Shown: piece after piece, positions 63,849 through 64,000 of the stretch
Position numbering within the stretch: the first letter of the stretch is position 1
How the letters are laid out: every line of letters starts with the position of its first letter
NCBI RefSeq assembly: GCF_039533965.1
Contig: NZ_BAAAUN010000001.1
Location: forward strand, 744,001-808,000
DNA length: 64,000 bases
Direction: 5' to 3'
Origin: Microbacterium luteolum
Lineage (GTDB): Bacteria > Actinomycetota > Actinomycetes > Actinomycetales > Microbacteriaceae
The notes under the pieces: generated by a model
What the model was told of the DNA's origin: nothing
What the model saw: only the letters and a program-made list of their open reading frames with translations
Databases searched by the model: none
Translations under genes and position numbers: made by a program

Positions 63849-64000
63849 ATGACGACAGCAACCGACACGGCGACCCGCGGCGCTGCGACCATCGTCGAGG
63901 AGTACTTCTCCTCGACGATCCGGAGTCTCCTCGGCTGGGTCGGCCCGTTCGCCGCACAGGTGGCCGAGGCGAAGCGCTCCGGCCCTCTGACCAGCGCGCG
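63849..64000 (+). CDS. Probable Cache/PDC sensor-domain protein, N-terminus only
   Basis: The first 50 residues of a gene cut by the window edge. It starts MTTATDTATRGAATIVEEYF and goes on FSSTIRSLLGWVGPFAAQVAEA, like the N-terminal helix of actinobacterial Cache-domain proteins found next to FadR-type regulators. GGAGGA before ATG 63849 fixes the start; ATG 63813 is in frame but lacks this site. Confidence 0.5.
   Translation, partial: MTTATDTATRGAATIVEEYFSSTIRSLLGWVGPFAAQVAEAKRSGPLTSA

Overview
This window is chromosomal DNA from a high-GC Gram-positive actinobacterium, most likely Microbacteriaceae and probably Microbacterium. The evidence is strong G/C third-position bias, many leaderless genes with a TANNNT box about 6 bases before the start codon, and Tat/lipoprotein signals of actinobacterial type. 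The gene order thyA-folA / dapA / rnj / ftsK-pgsA / clgR / DUF3046 / recA-recX / miaB-miaA / dapF / hflX also matches the conserved actinobacterial (e.g. mycobacterial) core cluster. No integrase, transposase, IS, CRISPR array or prophage block is visible.

Layout. 0-9.6 kb: otsA (cut by the window edge), an MFS carrier, a PLP aminotransferase, an acetoacetate/ketoacid module (thiolase plus two CoA-transferase subunits) divergent from an IclR regulator, a MarR-MFS pair whose operator overlaps the MarR start codon, and a YbaK protein. 9.6-13.1 kb: two lipoproteins, a HisN/IMPase-family phosphatase, an acetyltransferase, tRNA-Lys(CTT) and the tmRNA gene ssrA (predicted tag AETKRNDFALAA). 13.2-35.5 kb: the conserved core, nearly all on the minus strand. 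It holds hflX, dapF, miaA/miaB, recX/recA, DUF3046, clgR, a PncC/CinA-type amidase, pgsA, ftsK, rnj, dapA, folA, thyA and dapB. Among them sit a free-standing EF-Tu-domain-2-like protein and a plus-strand redox trio (thioredoxin-like, DUF4395, OsmC). 35.5-39.8 kb: a histidine phosphatase, an aldo/keto-reductase-fold protein lacking all four canonical catalytic residues, and pnp.

40.1-59.9 kb is an accessory-looking block lying between pnp and rpsO, two genes that are often close neighbours. It holds a UDP-sugar dehydrogenase, a glycosyltransferase-SGNH hydrolase fusion, a DedA protein, a DUF5302 protein, a dicarboxylate carrier with its two-component system, and a flavin cluster. The flavin cluster comprises a VAO-type FAD oxidoreductase, an FMN riboswitch driving a type II lumazine synthase, and a CE1759-type FMN reductase with a CE1758-type luciferase-like monooxygenase. 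The block continues with an acyltransferase, a serine hydrolase, the iron system efeUOB behind a DtxR-like box, a 2-oxoglutarate/Fe(II) dioxygenase, and a winged-helix regulator plus membrane protein behind twin palindromic operators. 60.0-64.0 kb: rpsO, an MFS exporter with a possible 7-codon coupled leader ORF, a YceI protein, an FKBP-type isomerase, a GntR regulator and the start of a probable Cache-domain gene.

The genes point to an aerobic heterotroph: lysine/DAP synthesis, folate-thymidylate supply, SOS and recombination, RNA processing (RNase J, PNPase, tmRNA, tRNA modification), ferrous iron uptake, and several flavin-dependent redox steps. The most unusual items are the predicted inactive AKR, the GT-SGNH fusion, the riboswitch-controlled lumazine synthase in a flavin-enzyme neighbourhood, the stand-alone EF-Tu D2-like protein, the twin TTTCC..GGAAA operators, and leaderless promoters whose -10 box contains the previous gene's stop codon.
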